A stretch of 64,000 nt of DNA from Clostridium acetireducens DSM 10703 (GCF_001758365.1 NZ_LZFO01000002.1:50028-114027); one strand, 5' to 3'; positions 19,632 to 29,923 are shown, numbered from the stretch's first letter. A program made the numbers and translations. The notes: generated by a model from the letters alone, not told the origin.

Positions 19632-21332
19632 ATGCTTCTTCAGCTAAATATAAAAAACTTTGCTTTAATAGAAGAATTAACCATATCTTTTGACAAAGGA
19701 TTTAATGTATTATCAGGAGAAACCGGTGCAGGAAAATCCATACTAATAGATGCTATAAATTATGTATTAGGAAGCAAATTTAATAAAGATTTAATAAGAA
19801 CTGGAGAGAAAAAAACTTTTGTAGAAGCAATATTTACTATAGAAAATAAAAAAACAAAAGAAGTTTTAGATAATCAGCAAATAGAATATGAAGATATGGT
19901 AATAATAAGTAGAGAAACTTTTCAATCTGGAAAAACTATTACTAAAGTTAATGGAAAGTCAATACTACTTGCTAATTTAAAATTAATAAGTGAAACATTA
20001 GTAGATATACATGGTCAACATGAAAATCAAAATTTATTAAATTTATCAAATCACATACTTTACTTAGATTATTTTGCTGACAAAAGATTACATAATTTTT
20101 TAAAAGAATATAGAGAAATTTACAATAAATTGAATGATATTGACAAGAAAATTGAAGAAATTCAGGGAAAAGAAGGAGAAAGAGACAAGATTATAGATTT
20201 TCTAAAGTACCAAATAAATGAAATAAATAATGCAAATTTGAAAGAAAAAGAATATGAAGAGCTAGAAGAAAAGTTTGCTGTTTTATCAAATGCAGAAAAA
20301 ATAAATAATACACTATCTAGTGCTTATGAAATATTGTATAACGGAAAACAAAATGTACCTTCCGTATACGATAGCATTGGTATTATAATAAAAGATATAA
20401 ATGCCATAGAAGATTCTTATGATAAAATAAAAGAAATTTCTAAATTTTTGCAATCTATTTACTATAATTTAGAGGAAGCTATAAGAGAAATTAGAGATAT
20501 AAAAGATAATGTATATTATGATAGTAATGAGTTAGAATATATAAATAGTAGAATATATGCTATAGATGGACTAAAAAAGAAATATGGAAAAACCATTATT
20601 GATATATTAAAATACAGGGATAAAATCGAAAATGAATACAATGAAATGTTAAATAGTGTTGCTATAGTAGAGGAATTGAAAAAACAGAGAGAAAATATAA
20701 TAAAATTAATTAAAGAAAAAGCTTTAATTCTTCATCATAATAGATGCAAAGCTGCAGAGGAACTAGAAAAAAGAGTTAAAAAAGAGTTGAATTACATAGG
20801 ATTAGAAAAAAGCACATTTAAAATATCTGTGGATTTGGAAGAAATTCCAAATGAAAAAGGTATGGATAAAGTTCAGTTTAATATATCTACAAATCCTGGA
20901 GAACCTCTTAAACCTTTAGAAAAAATTGTTTCAGGAGGAGAGTTGTCTAGAATAATGTTAGCATTAAAAACTGTATTTGTAGATAAAGATAAAATTCCAA
21001 CAGTAATATTTGACGAAATAGATACAGGAATTAGTGGTAGAGTGGCTCAAAGTGTAGCGGAAAAAATGTATGAGGTATCAAAGGGGCATCAAGTATTTTG
21101 TGTTACTCATTTACCTCAAATAGCTTGTATTTCTGATAATCATTATTTAATAGAAAAAGAAGTAGAAAATAAAAAGACATATACAAAAGTTAAGCCTTTA
21201 AATGAAAAAGAAAAACAATATGAAATAGCAAGAATGATAGGTGGAGCAGAAGTTACTAAATTAACCATAGCACATTCAAAAGAAATGATAATAATGTCAA
21301 ATAATAAAAAATGTGAAATATTAAACAAATAA
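19632..21332 (+). CDS. recN: DNA repair protein RecN
   Basis: SMC-like ATPase acting early in double-strand break repair. Walker A GETGAGKSILIDAI, long coiled coils (about 150-380), signature SGGELSRIMLALK and Walker B VIFDEIDTGISG are all present in 566 residues. The last codons and the stop lie inside a perfect 42-bp inverted repeat (separate entry). Confidence 0.97.
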   Translation: MLLQLNIKNFALIEELTISFDKGFNVLSGETGAGKSILIDAINYVLGSKFNKDLIRTGEKKTFVEAIFTIENKKTKEVLDNQQIEYEDMVIISRETFQSGKTITKVNGKSILLANLKLISETLVDIHGQHENQNLLNLSNHILYLDYFADKRLHNFLKEYREIYNKLNDIDKKIEEIQGKEGERDKIIDFLKYQINEINNANLKEKEYEELEEKFAVLSNAEKINNTLSSAYEILYNGKQNVPSVYDSIGIIIKDINAIEDSYDKIKEISKFLQSIYYNLEEAIREIRDIKDNVYYDSNELEYINSRIYAIDGLKKKYGKTIIDILKYRDKIENEYNEMLNSVAIVEELKKQRENIIKLIKEKALILHHNRCKAAEELEKRVKKELNYIGLEKSTFKISVDLEEIPNEKGMDKVQFNISTNPGEPLKPLEKIVSGGELSRIMLALKTVFVDKDKIPTVIFDEIDTGISGRVAQSVAEKMYEVSKGHQVFCVTHLPQIACISDNHYLIEKEVENKKTYTKVKPLNEKEKQYEIARMIGGAEVTKLTIAHSKEMIIMSNNKKCEILNK

Positions 21333-21475
21333 ATAGAAAATAAAAAAATTACTGCTAAAAGTTATATAACTATAAATTGGTACTAAAAAGTGAATTTTAC
21401 TCTTAAGTACTATCTACACTATATTTATATGATTTTTAGCAGTAATTTTTTTATTTTCTATTTATTTGTTTAATA
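21319..21475. repeat. Large inverted repeat overlapping the 3' end of recN
   Basis: A perfect 42-base arm (21319-21360) is repeated in inverse at 21434-21475, with a 73-base loop. The left arm begins in recN codons and includes the recN stop. The arm ends TTACTGCTAAAA and carries an A-rich/T-rich stretch, so it can terminate transcription in both directions. The right arm is in effect a copied, inverted recN 3' end. It fills most of the recN-spoIVB gap. Confidence 0.85.
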
Positions 21476-21615
21476 GCAAAACCTTTAACTTTTATGAAAC
21501 AATATAATAGCATAATAAATTATTTAGAAGGGCAACTTAATTATGAAGCTAAAGAATTAAAAGTGCAAATTTAAATATATAAAAAACTTAAAAATGAAAA
21601 ATAGGAGGTAAAAGC

Positions 21616-22854
21616 ATGATAAAAATGAAAAAAAGAAAAATATGCTATATTTTAACTCCTATAGCTATATTTTTGTTTTTTATTTTTGCAAAAATAAATA
21701 GTATACCTAATACTATTTTTGTAAGAGAAGGACACAGTATAAAATCTACTCCTATAATAAAAATAATTAACAAAGAAAATAAAATATTAAAAAATAATGT
21801 TAAAGCTAGTGAAAGTAATATTAAAAATAGAAATAAAAATGCACATGTTACTTTATTTGGCATGTTGCCTATTAAATCTGTTTCAGTTGAATCTATACCT
21901 TCTGAAATGTCTGTTTACCCTGGAGGACAGCCTATAGGAGTAAAACTTAATACTAAAGGAGTCTTAATAATAGCTTTATCTGACATAGAAACTGCAAAAG
22001 GCAAAAAAGCTAGCCCAGCAGCACAGGTAGGAGTGCAAATTGGAGATAGCATATTAAAAGTAAATAATAAGGATATAAAAACAGCAGAACAACTAAGCCA
22101 AGAAATAAATAATTCTAATGGAAAAAACATTGAAATAGTTTTTAATCGACGTGGTGAAAATTTAAAACGAGAAATAGTTCCAGTAAAAAGTAGTGAAGAT
22201 AACAAATACAAAATAGGACTTTGGGTTAGAGATTCTACTGCTGGAGTAGGTACATTGACTTTTTATAATGAAAAAACAAAAACTTTTGCAGCATTAGGTC
22301 ACCCTATAATAGATTTAGATACAGGCACAATTTTAAATATAAATTATGGAGAAATAGTTTCTTCTTCCATAGTATCTGTTAGAAAAGGAGAAAAAGGAAA
22401 ACCTGGAGAATTAAAAGGAGTATTTTTGGATGAAGATATTGTATTAGGTCAAATATATAAAAATACACATTGTGGAATTTTTGGAAAAAGTAATTTAAAT
22501 TTACGAAATTCTAAAACAAAACCTATAAAAATAGCACTAAGAAACGAAATTAAAGAAGGACCAGCAAAAATACTTACTACAATAAATGGGGAAGAACCTA
22601 AATTATATAATATAGAAATACAAAAATTGTTAAAGCAAGATGTACCAGGTCCTAAAAGCATGATTATTAAAATAACAGATAAAGAATTGTTAAATAAAAC
22701 AGGAGGCATAGTACAAGGAATGAGCGGAAGTCCTATAATTCAAAATAATAAATTAATAGGTGCAGTTACTCATGTATTAATAAATAAACCGGATATAGGG
22801 TATGGAATATATATAGAGTGGATGCTGAAGGATGGAAATATGTTAGAAAATTAG
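21616..22854 (+). CDS. spoIVB: SpoIVB peptidase
   Basis: Forespore-secreted serine peptidase that triggers pro-sigma-K processing through SpoIVFA. It has an N-terminal membrane anchor (about 9-25), a PDZ domain (about 110-200, KASPAAQVGVQIGDSIL) and an S55 protease domain with the nucleophile in GGIVQGMSGSPII. 412 residues matches the family. The position before spo0A is conserved in spore formers. Confidence 0.96.
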   Translation: MIKMKKRKICYILTPIAIFLFFIFAKINSIPNTIFVREGHSIKSTPIIKIINKENKILKNNVKASESNIKNRNKNAHVTLFGMLPIKSVSVESIPSEMSVYPGGQPIGVKLNTKGVLIIALSDIETAKGKKASPAAQVGVQIGDSILKVNNKDIKTAEQLSQEINNSNGKNIEIVFNRRGENLKREIVPVKSSEDNKYKIGLWVRDSTAGVGTLTFYNEKTKTFAALGHPIIDLDTGTILNINYGEIVSSSIVSVRKGEKGKPGELKGVFLDEDIVLGQIYKNTHCGIFGKSNLNLRNSKTKPIKIALRNEIKEGPAKILTTINGEEPKLYNIEIQKLLKQDVPGPKSMIIKITDKELLNKTGGIVQGMSGSPIIQNNKLIGAVTHVLINKPDIGYGIYIEWMLKDGNMLEN

Positions 22855-22871
22855 TAAATATAAATTATATG

Positions 22872-22907
22872 CAATATTATTATATAATATATTATATAAT
22901 AATATTG
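22872..22907. terminator. Perfect 36-base AT palindrome after spoIVB
   Basis: Two uninterrupted 18-base arms with no loop, almost purely A and T. It may end spoIVB transcription or extrude as a cruciform. No clean T-run follows, so termination is uncertain. Confidence 0.5.
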
Positions 22908-23005
22908 TATATTATATATATATATAGAAATAAATGAAAAAATTTTGTATAATGAATATGTAAGTAGTTTAATTTTAAATTTATAAAAATTTTTTTTGAA
23001 TAAAA

Positions 23006-23032
23006 GAAGGAATTATATTACTTTTGTCGAAA
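23006..23032 (+). promoter_or_regulatory. Sigma-H promoter with overlapping 0A box for spo0A
   Basis: GAAGGAATT at 23006-23014 and GTCGAAA at 23026-23032, 11 bases apart, match the sigma-H pattern (RnAGGAwww, RnnGAAT) with one mismatch. TTGTCGAA at 23024-23031 is a Spo0A box (TGTCGAA) overlapping the -10. This layout implies sigma-H transcription with autoregulation by phosphorylated Spo0A. Confidence 0.7.
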
Positions 23033-23082
23033 TACTTATTTGTTAAGATATGGCAAAATAATAAAAAAAGGGGAGTTTTAAT

Positions 23083-23907
23083 ATGGAAAATAAGAAGATA
23101 AGTATTGTAATAGCAGATGACAATAAGGAATTTTGCAATATTCTAAATGATTATCTACTAAGTCAAAAAGACATATTAGTAACAGGAGTTGCAAAAGATG
23201 GGGTAGAGGCTTTAAAGTTAATAGATGAAAAAAAACCAGATTTAGTTATTTTAGATATAATAATGCCTCACCTTGATGGGCTTGGGGTTTTAGAAAGATT
23301 GAATAGCACAGATACAAATCCTATGCCAAGAGTTATAGTATTATCAGCAGTAGGACAAGATAAAATTACTCAAAGAGCTATAAACTTAGGTGCAGATTAT
23401 TACGTAGTAAAACCTTTTGATATGGATGTGTTTACTAAGAGAATAAGACAAATGTTCAATGGTGTAGTTGGAAGCGAACCTATAAAGAAATCCGTTATAT
23501 CCTTTGAAAATCGTCCAATTGAAATCAATCATCATAATGAAATAACAGATTTAGAAGCAGAAATTACAAATATAATTCATGAAATAGGTGTACCAGCTCA
23601 CATAAAAGGATATATGTATTTAAGAGAAGCTATAAGTATGGTAGTTAACGATATGGAGCTTTTATCAGCAGTAACAAAGGAATTATATCCTAATATAGCT
23701 AAGAAATACAATACTACATCTAGCAGAGTAGAAAGAGCTATAAGACATGCCATAGAAGTAGCTTGGTCAAGAGGTCAAATAGAAACAATAAATAGAATAT
23801 TTGGTTATACTGTACATAACGATAAAGGTAAGCCAACAAATTCTGAGTTTATTGCTATGGTAGCAGATAAGTTAAGATTAAAGAATAAAGTTGCACAACA
23901 ACAATAA
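23083..23907 (+). CDS. spo0A: Sporulation master regulator Spo0A
   Basis: Response regulator: receiver domain with acidic pocket IADDN, phospho-acceptor Asp in LVILDIIMP and Lys in VVKPFD. The C-terminal Spo0A DNA-binding domain includes [22 protein letters not shown]. 274 residues. It controls sporulation and solvent/toxin genes in clostridia. GGGGAG precedes the ATG. Confidence 0.98.
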   Translation: MENKKISIVIADDNKEFCNILNDYLLSQKDILVTGVAKDGVEALKLIDEKKPDLVILDIIMPHLDGLGVLERLNSTDTNPMPRVIVLSAVGQDKITQRAINLGADYYVVKPFDMDVFTKRIRQMFNGVVGSEPIKKSVISFENRPIEINHHNEITDLEAEITNIIHEIGVPAHIKGYMYLREAISMVVNDMELLSAVTKELYPNIAKKYNTTSSRVERAIRHAIEVAWSRGQIETINRIFGYTVHNDKGKPTNSEFIAMVADKLRLKNKVAQQQ

Positions 23908-23965
23908 ATAGTGTATTTTATGAATTAATTTTCAAACCAATAAATGCAAAATTATATTATTTAAA

Positions 23966-24025
23966 AAAATAAAAATAAGACCTTACATATTAAAATATGT
24001 GTATTGTAGGTCTTATTTTTATTTT
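23966..24025. terminator. Bidirectional terminator after spo0A
   Basis: A 17-base perfect stem (23966-23982 with 24009-24025) closes an inner ACATAT/ATATGT hairpin. The A-rich left and T-rich right arms let it work in both directions. Confidence 0.85.
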
Positions 24026-24123
24026 ATAATATAAAAAAACTCAATAATATTTTTTCATATAACCTTCAAGTTAATCATAAATATTAAAAGATAAGTAAAG
24101 TGATTAACTAAGGAGGCTAAATT

Positions 24124-24750
24124 ATGTTAGAAAACAAACTGTTTAATAATTTAGGAGAACATATTAGGAATAATTTTTTACTTTATATAATTAATATATT
24201 TTGTATATGTATAGGCATAGTATTAGGTATTTATACAGTAAAATATATGGGTAGTTTTGAAAATAGTGATTTATTAAATTACTTAAAAAGTTTTACTAAA
24301 AATGTAACTTCTAATAATATAGACGTAAGATTGGTTTTTATACAAACATTAAAAAATAATATACCTATTATATTAGCTATATGGTTTTTAGGTCTTACAA
24401 TGATAGGTATACCTATTGTGCTAATAATAAGCTTAATAAAGGGATTCACAATAGGTTTTACCATTAGCTTTATAATAAATTCTCTAGGCATAAAAGGTAT
24501 TTGGGTAGTAATGTTTGGAATAGTGCCTCAAAATATGGTGTATATACCTTGTATAATTTTAATGTGCGTTTTATCTATGGAATTTTCATTGGAAATTTTA
24601 AAAAATAAAATAAATAATAAAATGAAAATAAATGTATGGAATAGAATGTTAGGATATTCTTTTACTTTTATATTTTTATCTTTATTTATGTTTTTAGGAT
24701 TTTTTGTAGAAGCATATGTTACTCCAGGTATGATAAAAATCATAATTTAG
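24124..24750 (+). CDS. spoIIM: Stage II sporulation protein M
   Basis: 208-residue protein with five predicted membrane helices. SpoIIM with SpoIID and SpoIIP forms the peptidoglycan hydrolase complex that drives engulfment. NNIPIILAIWFLGLTMIGIP and KGFTIGFTISFI are typical of the SpoIIM/DUF95 fold. AAGGAGG precedes the start. The spoIIM-xerD-deoB neighbourhood matches Bacillus. Confidence 0.93.
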   Translation: MLENKLFNNLGEHIRNNFLLYIINIFCICIGIVLGIYTVKYMGSFENSDLLNYLKSFTKNVTSNNIDVRLVFIQTLKNNIPIILAIWFLGLTMIGIPIVLIISLIKGFTIGFTISFIINSLGIKGIWVVMFGIVPQNMVYIPCIILMCVLSMEFSLEILKNKINNKMKINVWNRMLGYSFTFIFLSLFMFLGFFVEAYVTPGMIKIII

Positions 24751-24766
24751 AGTAGAGGTGGCATTT

Positions 24767-24997
24767 TTGATTAATAAACAAGAAGTAATAGAATTTAATA
24801 TAACTATTATAAAGTGCTTTGCTGTGTTTTTATTATTAGGACTATTTTTGCCTAAAATTATAGATTATGCATTATATAAATTAATAAACAATACAAATAT
24901 TTATAAAAATAGTATTTTTGTATATAATGTAATTAATAGAAATATAAACTTCATTTATAATTATATTTATATTTTTAAGCAATTTTTATCATTATAA
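24767..24997 (+). CDS. Small hypothetical membrane protein
   Basis: 76 residues with one strong hydrophobic segment (about 14-34) and a Tyr/Asn/Ile-rich remainder. TTG at 24767 has AGAGGTGG 6 bases upstream; GTG at 24758 lies within that site. It is in the operon between spoIIM and the XerD-like gene. In Bacillus, fur and a small gene occupy this slot; no homology to either is claimed. Confidence 0.55.
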   Translation: MINKQEVIEFNITIIKCFAVFLLLGLFLPKIIDYALYKLINNTNIYKNSIFVYNVINRNINFIYNYIYIFKQFLSL

Positions 24998-25019
24998 TTT
25001 TAAAATTAGGAGAATTAAT

Positions 25020-25898
25020 ATGGATGAATTAGTTGAAAGGTATATAACAGATTTAAAAAGTAAAAACTTTAGTAAAAATACTTTAGATGCATACATTAGA
25101 GATATAAATAGATTTAGTAAATTTGTAAAGGAAAGAAAAGAAAAAATAACAGAAGTAGATAATGTTACAATTATGGCATATGTTCAATATTTACATCAAA
25201 ATAAGAGAGCCAGTTCTTCTATAGCTAGAAATATTATATCTATAAGAAAATTTTATAAATATTTATCAAAAAATTCTATAATAAAAGAAAACCCTTTGTT
25301 GTATTATGAAATTCCTAAAATTAAAAGAAATATTCCTCAAATATTAACAGTAGATGAAGTAAATTCACTATTATCTGCACCAGATGGAAAAACTTTAAAG
25401 GGTATAAGAGATAAATCAATGTTAGAAGTTATGTATGCTTCAGGAGTAAAAGTAACAGAGCTTTTAAATTTAACTATATATGATATAAGCTTAAAATTAT
25501 CTTATATAAAATGCAGAGGTTCTAAAAATAAAGAAAGAATTATACCTATAGGTTCTTATGCAGTAAATTGCTTAGAAGAATATCTAAAAGTAAGACCAGA
25601 TTTAAATAGATATAATTTAGATTATTTATTTTTAAACTTAAAAGGAACTAAAATGACAAGACAAGGTTTTTGGAAAATAGTAAAAAGATATACAAAAGAA
25701 GCAGGAATAAAAAAATCAGTAGATGCATTTACACTTAGGCATTCCTTTGCAGTTCATTTATTGCAAAATGGAGCAGACATGAAATCCGTACAGGAGCTTT
25801 TAGGTCATAGCAATATGTCTGCCACACAAATATATTCAATGATAACTAAAAAAAGTAAAATAGCAGAAGTTTATAAAAAAGCCCACCCTAGAGCCTGA
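25020..25898 (+). CDS. xerD: XerD-like tyrosine recombinase with altered catalytic residues
   Basis: 292 residues with the SAM-like N-domain and the C-terminal catalytic domain of XerD. The genomic position (spoIIM-xerD-deoB-punA) and end HPRA match B. subtilis XerD/RipX. However, the first catalytic Arg (normally GLRVSEL) is Lys144 in GVKVTEL, and the His of HxxR (normally PHTLRHSF) is Phe237 in AFTLRHSF. The Lys of the beta-hairpin ([11 protein letters not shown]), the second Arg240, the His of LLGH and the Tyr of QIYSMI remain. Chromosome dimer resolution by this protein alone is doubtful. Confidence 0.85.
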   Translation: MDELVERYITDLKSKNFSKNTLDAYIRDINRFSKFVKERKEKITEVDNVTIMAYVQYLHQNKRASSSIARNIISIRKFYKYLSKNSIIKENPLLYYEIPKIKRNIPQILTVDEVNSLLSAPDGKTLKGIRDKSMLEVMYASGVKVTELLNLTIYDISLKLSYIKCRGSKNKERIIPIGSYAVNCLEEYLKVRPDLNRYNLDYLFLNLKGTKMTRQGFWKIVKRYTKEAGIKKSVDAFTLRHSFAVHLLQNGADMKSVQELLGHSNMSATQIYSMITKKSKIAEVYKKAHPRA

Positions 25899-25933
25899 AT
25901 TAATTTTATCTATAGGAAGGAGAAATTATATAT

Positions 25934-27106
25934 ATGATAAATAGAGTTATATTAATTATTTTAGATAGTGTTGGTATAGGAGAACTACCAGATGCAACGG
26001 AATATGGCGATGAAGGCAGCAATACTCTAGAAAATATATCAAGAAAATTAGGAGGATTAAGTTTGCCTAATATGGAAAGTATAGGATTAGGACATATAAA
26101 TGGAGTAAAAGAAATAAAAAAACAAAATAATGTTACAGGAGCTTTTGGAAAATGTGCAGAAATGTCTAAAGGAAAAGATACAGTAACAGGTCACTGGGAA
26201 ATAGCTGGATTAGTATTAAAAAAATCTCTTAAAACTTATCCTAAAGGCTTTCCTAAAGATATAATAGATGAATTTAAAAATAAAATAGGAAGGAATATTT
26301 TAGGAAACAAAGTAGCTTCAGGAACAGAAATAATAAAAGAATTAGGCAATGAGCATATAAAAACAGGATACCCTATAGTGTATACTTCTGCAGATAGCGT
26401 ATTTCAAATAGCAGCTCATGAAGAAGTAATAAAATTAGAAGAACTTTATAATATGTGTAAAATAGCTAGAAAAATGCTTACAGGAGATAGAACAGTAGGT
26501 AGAATAATTGCAAGACCTTTTATAGGTGAAAAGGGTGATTATACAAGAACTTCTAATAGAAAAGATTTTGCATTAGATCCTTTTGGAAAAACTATGCTGG
26601 ATTATATAAAAGAAAGTGGCAGTAACGTTATGGCAGTAGGTAAAATTAATGACATATATAATGGCAAAGGTATAACTGATGCAGTGCATATAGATAACAA
26701 TATGGATGGTGTAGATAAAACATTAGAGTATATGAAAACCAATAAAAAAGGATTGATATTTACTAATTTAGTGGATTTTGATATGTTATATGGTCACAGA
26801 AATAATGTGGAAGGCTATGCTAATGCCTTAATAGAATTTGACAATAGATTGCCAGAAATAATAAATGAAATGGAAAAAGAAGATGTGATTATACTTACAG
26901 CAGACCACGGCTGCGATCCTACTACACCAAGTACAGACCATTCTAGAGAATATGTACCAGTACTTGTATATGGTGAAAATATTAAATCAGGAGTAAACAT
27001 AGGAACTAGAAAATGCTATTGTGATATAGGAAAAACAGTATTGGATTTATTAAGTGTTAAAAATAATTTATTTGGAGAAAGTTTTGCTAAAGATATAGTT
27101 AAATAG
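25934..27106 (+). CDS. deoB: Phosphopentomutase
   Basis: Alkaline-phosphatase-superfamily enzyme interconverting (deoxy)ribose 1- and 5-phosphate, joined to nucleoside catabolism. Metal site motifs [22 protein letters not shown] and [22 protein letters not shown] are seen. 390 residues. First gene of a deoB-punA-pdp salvage operon. Confidence 0.97.
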   Translation: MINRVILIILDSVGIGELPDATEYGDEGSNTLENISRKLGGLSLPNMESIGLGHINGVKEIKKQNNVTGAFGKCAEMSKGKDTVTGHWEIAGLVLKKSLKTYPKGFPKDIIDEFKNKIGRNILGNKVASGTEIIKELGNEHIKTGYPIVYTSADSVFQIAAHEEVIKLEELYNMCKIARKMLTGDRTVGRIIARPFIGEKGDYTRTSNRKDFALDPFGKTMLDYIKESGSNVMAVGKINDIYNGKGITDAVHIDNNMDGVDKTLEYMKTNKKGLIFTNLVDFDMLYGHRNNVEGYANALIEFDNRLPEIINEMEKEDVIILTADHGCDPTTPSTDHSREYVPVLVYGENIKSGVNIGTRKCYCDIGKTVLDLLSVKNNLFGESFAKDIVK

Positions 27107-27117
27107 CATAGAAAGGC

Positions 27118-27149
27118 AGGTGAAAAGTTACTTTTTAAGTAACTTTAAT
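27118..27149 (+). promoter_or_regulatory. Hairpin between Shine-Dalgarno and punA start
   Basis: AGGTGA at 27118-27123 is followed by a perfect 10-bp stem with a 3-base loop (27124-27133 with 27137-27146), then ATG at 27150. With only the inner 7 pairs folded, the remaining spacing is near 10 bases. GTG at 27120 is in frame but poorly spaced from any site. Confidence 0.55.
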
Positions 27150-27965
27150 ATGGATATTAACAAAATAATAGAAAGTGTAAATTACATAAAACAAAAAATA
27201 AGTTATTCTCCAGAAGTAGGTATTATATTAGGCTCAGGATTAGGAGAATTAGCTGATAAAGTAGAAGAAAAAACCATAATAAAATATGAAGAAATTCCCA
27301 ATATGCCTGTATCCACAGTAAAAGGTCATGCAGGTCAATTGGTATTAGGAATTTTTAATGGCAAAAAAGTAGTGATGATGCAAGGTAGATTTCATTATTA
27401 CGAAGGAAATAAAATGAAAGATGTAGTAATGCCTATTTATATAATGAAATATTTAGGAATAAAAAATATCATAGTAACTAATGCAGCAGGAGGAGTAAAT
27501 AAAAATTATACTCCTGGAGATTTAATGATAATAAAAGACCATATAAATTTATCTTTTAATAATCCTTTAATAGGAAAAAATTGTGATGAATTAGGACCAC
27601 GTTTTCCAGATATGTCACAATCTTATAGTAATGAATTAATTAAATTAGCAGAATATGTGGCAATAGAAAATAAAATTAAAATACAAAAGGGAGTATATAC
27701 AATGATGACAGGTCCTACTTATGAAACTCCAGCAGAAATAAATATGGTAAGAATACTAGGAGGAGATGCAGTAGGTATGTCTACTGTGCCAGAGGTTATA
27801 GCTGCAAATCACTGTGGAATAAAAGTTTTAGGTATATCTTGTATAACTAATATGGCAGCAGGAATATTAGATAAACCTTTAAATCACAAAGAAGTAATAG
27901 AAACATCTAATAAAGTAAAGGGTAAATTTGCTTTATTAATAAGCAATATTATAAAGAAAATTTAA
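27150..27965 (+). CDS. punA: Purine nucleoside phosphorylase
   Basis: Trimeric PNP releasing purine base and (deoxy)ribose 1-phosphate. GIILGSGLGELAD, STVKGHAGQLVLG, VTNAAGGVN and TGPTYETPAEINM are family motifs. The usual clostridial N-terminus MDINKIIESVNYIK begins at ATG 27150. The in-frame GTG at 27120 would add ten residues encoded by a perfect hairpin and is less likely. Confidence 0.94.
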   Translation: MDINKIIESVNYIKQKISYSPEVGIILGSGLGELADKVEEKTIIKYEEIPNMPVSTVKGHAGQLVLGIFNGKKVVMMQGRFHYYEGNKMKDVVMPIYIMKYLGIKNIIVTNAAGGVNKNYTPGDLMIIKDHINLSFNNPLIGKNCDELGPRFPDMSQSYSNELIKLAEYVAIENKIKIQKGVYTMMTGPTYETPAEINMVRILGGDAVGMSTVPEVIAANHCGIKVLGISCITNMAAGILDKPLNHKEVIETSNKVKGKFALLISNIIKKI

Positions 27966-28004
27966 ATATATTATTATCTAAGTAATGAAATAAATTAAGT
28001 GTAT

Positions 28005-28050
28005 AGGAGGTGAAATGCTTTATAGATATGTGTTTATAAAGTGAACTATT
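28005..28050 (+). promoter_or_regulatory. Hairpin and mini-ORF between Shine-Dalgarno and pdp start
   Basis: AGGAGGTGA at 28005-28013 is 38 bases from the pdp ATG. A stem forms between 28017-28025 and 28034-28042, leaving about 11 bases of spacing. Alternatively the Shine-Dalgarno serves a 9-codon frame (28015-28044, MLYRYVFIK) whose stop lies 6 bases before the pdp ATG, which would couple pdp by re-initiation. Both readings explain the distant site. Confidence 0.5.
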
Positions 28051-29355
28051 ATGAGAATGTATGACATAATTTTAAAAAAAAGAAATGGCAAAGAGCTATC
28101 TACAGAAGAAATAAACTTTTTTATAGATAATTATACAAAAGGTATAATACCAGATTATCAGGCTTCTGCTTTGTTAATGGCAATATATTTTAAAAAAATG
28201 AATAATAGAGAAACAGTAGATTTAACTAAGGCAATGCTTAATTCAGGTGAAATTTTAGATTTATCAAAAATACAAGGAATAAAGGTAGATAAACACAGCA
28301 CTGGTGGAGTAGGAGATACTACTACACTAGTATTAGCTCCTATGGTAGCGGCACTAGGTATACCTATAGTTAAAATGTCAGGAAGAGGTTTAGGACATAC
28401 AGGAGGTACTATTGATAAACTAGAATCTATTAAAGGATTTTCAGTAGAACTTACAAAAGAAAAACTTATAGAAAATGTAAACAACATAAAAATGGCAGTA
28501 GTAAGCCAAACAGGAAACTTAGCACCAGCAGATAAAAAATTATATGCACTAAGAGATGTAACAGCCACAGTAGAAAACACATCTCTTATAGCTTCAAGTA
28601 TAATGAGCAAAAAACTAGCAGCAGGCTGTGATGCCATTGTACTTGATGTTAAAGTAGGACAGGGAGCCTTTATGAAAGATTTAGTATCTGCTAGAGAATT
28701 AGCATTACAAATGGTAAACATAGGCAATAGTTTAGGCAAAAAAACAGTAGCAATAATATCTGACATGAATGAGCCTTTAGGATATGCTATTGGAAATACA
28801 TTAGAATTTAAAGAAGCAATAGAAACTTTAAAAGGAAGAGGTCCTAGTGACTTATTAGAATTATGCTTGGAATTAGGAAGTAATATGGTAGTATTAGGTA
28901 AAAAAGCTGGTACTTTAGAAGAAGCTAGAAAAATGCTAAAACAAACTATAATAAATGGTTCAGCACTAAGAAAGCTCAAAGAATTTATAACTATGCAATG
29001 TGGAGATGCCTCCTATGTAGATGATGTAACTAAGTTTCCTAAAGCTAAATATGTAAAAATAGTAAAATCTCAACAAGAAGGATATGTATTTGAAATCAAT
29101 GCAGAAAACATGGGAGTAATAGCTATGGAATTAGGTTCAGGTAGATCAGTAAAAGGGGGCACTATAGACTTATCTGTAGGTATAGTGCTAAATAAAAAAA
29201 GAGGGGACAAAGTTTGCAAAGGAGATATATTAGCTTACATATATGCAAACGATGAAGTAAAAGCTCAAAAGGCAGAAAAAGATATATTAGAAAATTACAT
29301 AATAGGTGAAAACTATAAAAAAGAAATTCCTTTAATTTATGAAGTTATAAAATAA
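28051..29355 (+). CDS. pdp: Pyrimidine-nucleoside phosphorylase
   Basis: 434-residue class II nucleoside phosphorylase for uridine and thymidine. [20 protein letters not shown] is the phosphate-binding signature; [18 protein letters not shown] and [13 protein letters not shown] are also typical. Last gene of the deoB-punA-pdp operon. An upstream mini-ORF/hairpin lies between its ribosome site and its ATG. Confidence 0.96.
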   Translation: MRMYDIILKKRNGKELSTEEINFFIDNYTKGIIPDYQASALLMAIYFKKMNNRETVDLTKAMLNSGEILDLSKIQGIKVDKHSTGGVGDTTTLVLAPMVAALGIPIVKMSGRGLGHTGGTIDKLESIKGFSVELTKEKLIENVNNIKMAVVSQTGNLAPADKKLYALRDVTATVENTSLIASSIMSKKLAAGCDAIVLDVKVGQGAFMKDLVSARELALQMVNIGNSLGKKTVAIISDMNEPLGYAIGNTLEFKEAIETLKGRGPSDLLELCLELGSNMVVLGKKAGTLEEARKMLKQTIINGSALRKLKEFITMQCGDASYVDDVTKFPKAKYVKIVKSQQEGYVFEINAENMGVIAMELGSGRSVKGGTIDLSVGIVLNKKRGDKVCKGDILAYIYANDEVKAQKAEKDILENYIIGENYKKEIPLIYEVIK

Positions 29356-29453
29356 TGGGCATTGGAACTTTTTTAGTTGAGAGTTAATATGGAAGAGTTA
29401 AGAGTTTTGGAGAATTTTTCTCCATTGCATTACGAAAAACTTTAAATTGAGAT

Positions 29454-29761
29454 AATTTCAGAGAAAACAGAATTAAAAATAATACGGATAAAAATAGTAA
29501 GACAATAGCATAAATAAAATTTGTAAATAATTTGAATGAATTTTAGACATTCTTAGAAGAAAAAATAAAAAAACTCCGTAATTCATCACAGGACGTGATG
29601 AGCCAATTTCCGCCCCAAGGACGGGGCATAAATTGGGTAGGAGTTTTTTTATTTTTTCTTCTTAGATTGTCTTAATGAAATGACTTATTTACAAATTTTA
29701 TTTATGCTATTGTCTTACTATTTTTATCCGTATTATTTTTAATTCTGTTTTCTCTGAAATT
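29454..29761 (-). repeat. Nested-palindrome element, copy A
   Basis: 308-bp imperfect palindrome in the pdp-dacF gap. The 84-bp core (29567-29650) is the reverse complement of the core in the other copies: terminal AAAAAAACTCC/GGAGTTTTTTT stem enclosing two hairpins, both with GGAC (GTCC on the other strand) in the loop. The outer arms pair almost perfectly with each other over about 75 bp, yet differ in sequence from the arms of other copies. Nothing else is seen in this gene-free stretch, apart from AT-rich DNA with the dacF promoter presumably at 29770-29920. Confidence 0.85.
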
Positions 29762-29923
29762 CACACTATCTTTATTGGAAAAAATTATTTTAACTAATGT
29801 TAATATTTGGTATTGTTGTTTTGTGGGAATATAATGAATTATTTTTAACATAAATTACAAAGTGTATTTAGTGATAATATTTAAGTTCTTTGGAAAAAAT
29901 AGAATTGAAGGGAGGAACTTTAA

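Noticed and set aside
28158..28979. Long reverse-strand frame inside pdp
   Set aside because: Antisense shadow of a well-conserved enzyme; no ribosome site or family match. The same applies to the other antisense frames in spoIIIAE, dacF, rnjA and oapA.
29567..29650. Plain rho-independent terminators as full explanation of the cores
   Set aside because: The closing stem and T-run can terminate, but shared internal hairpins, paired changes and 100-bp arms exceed a terminator.
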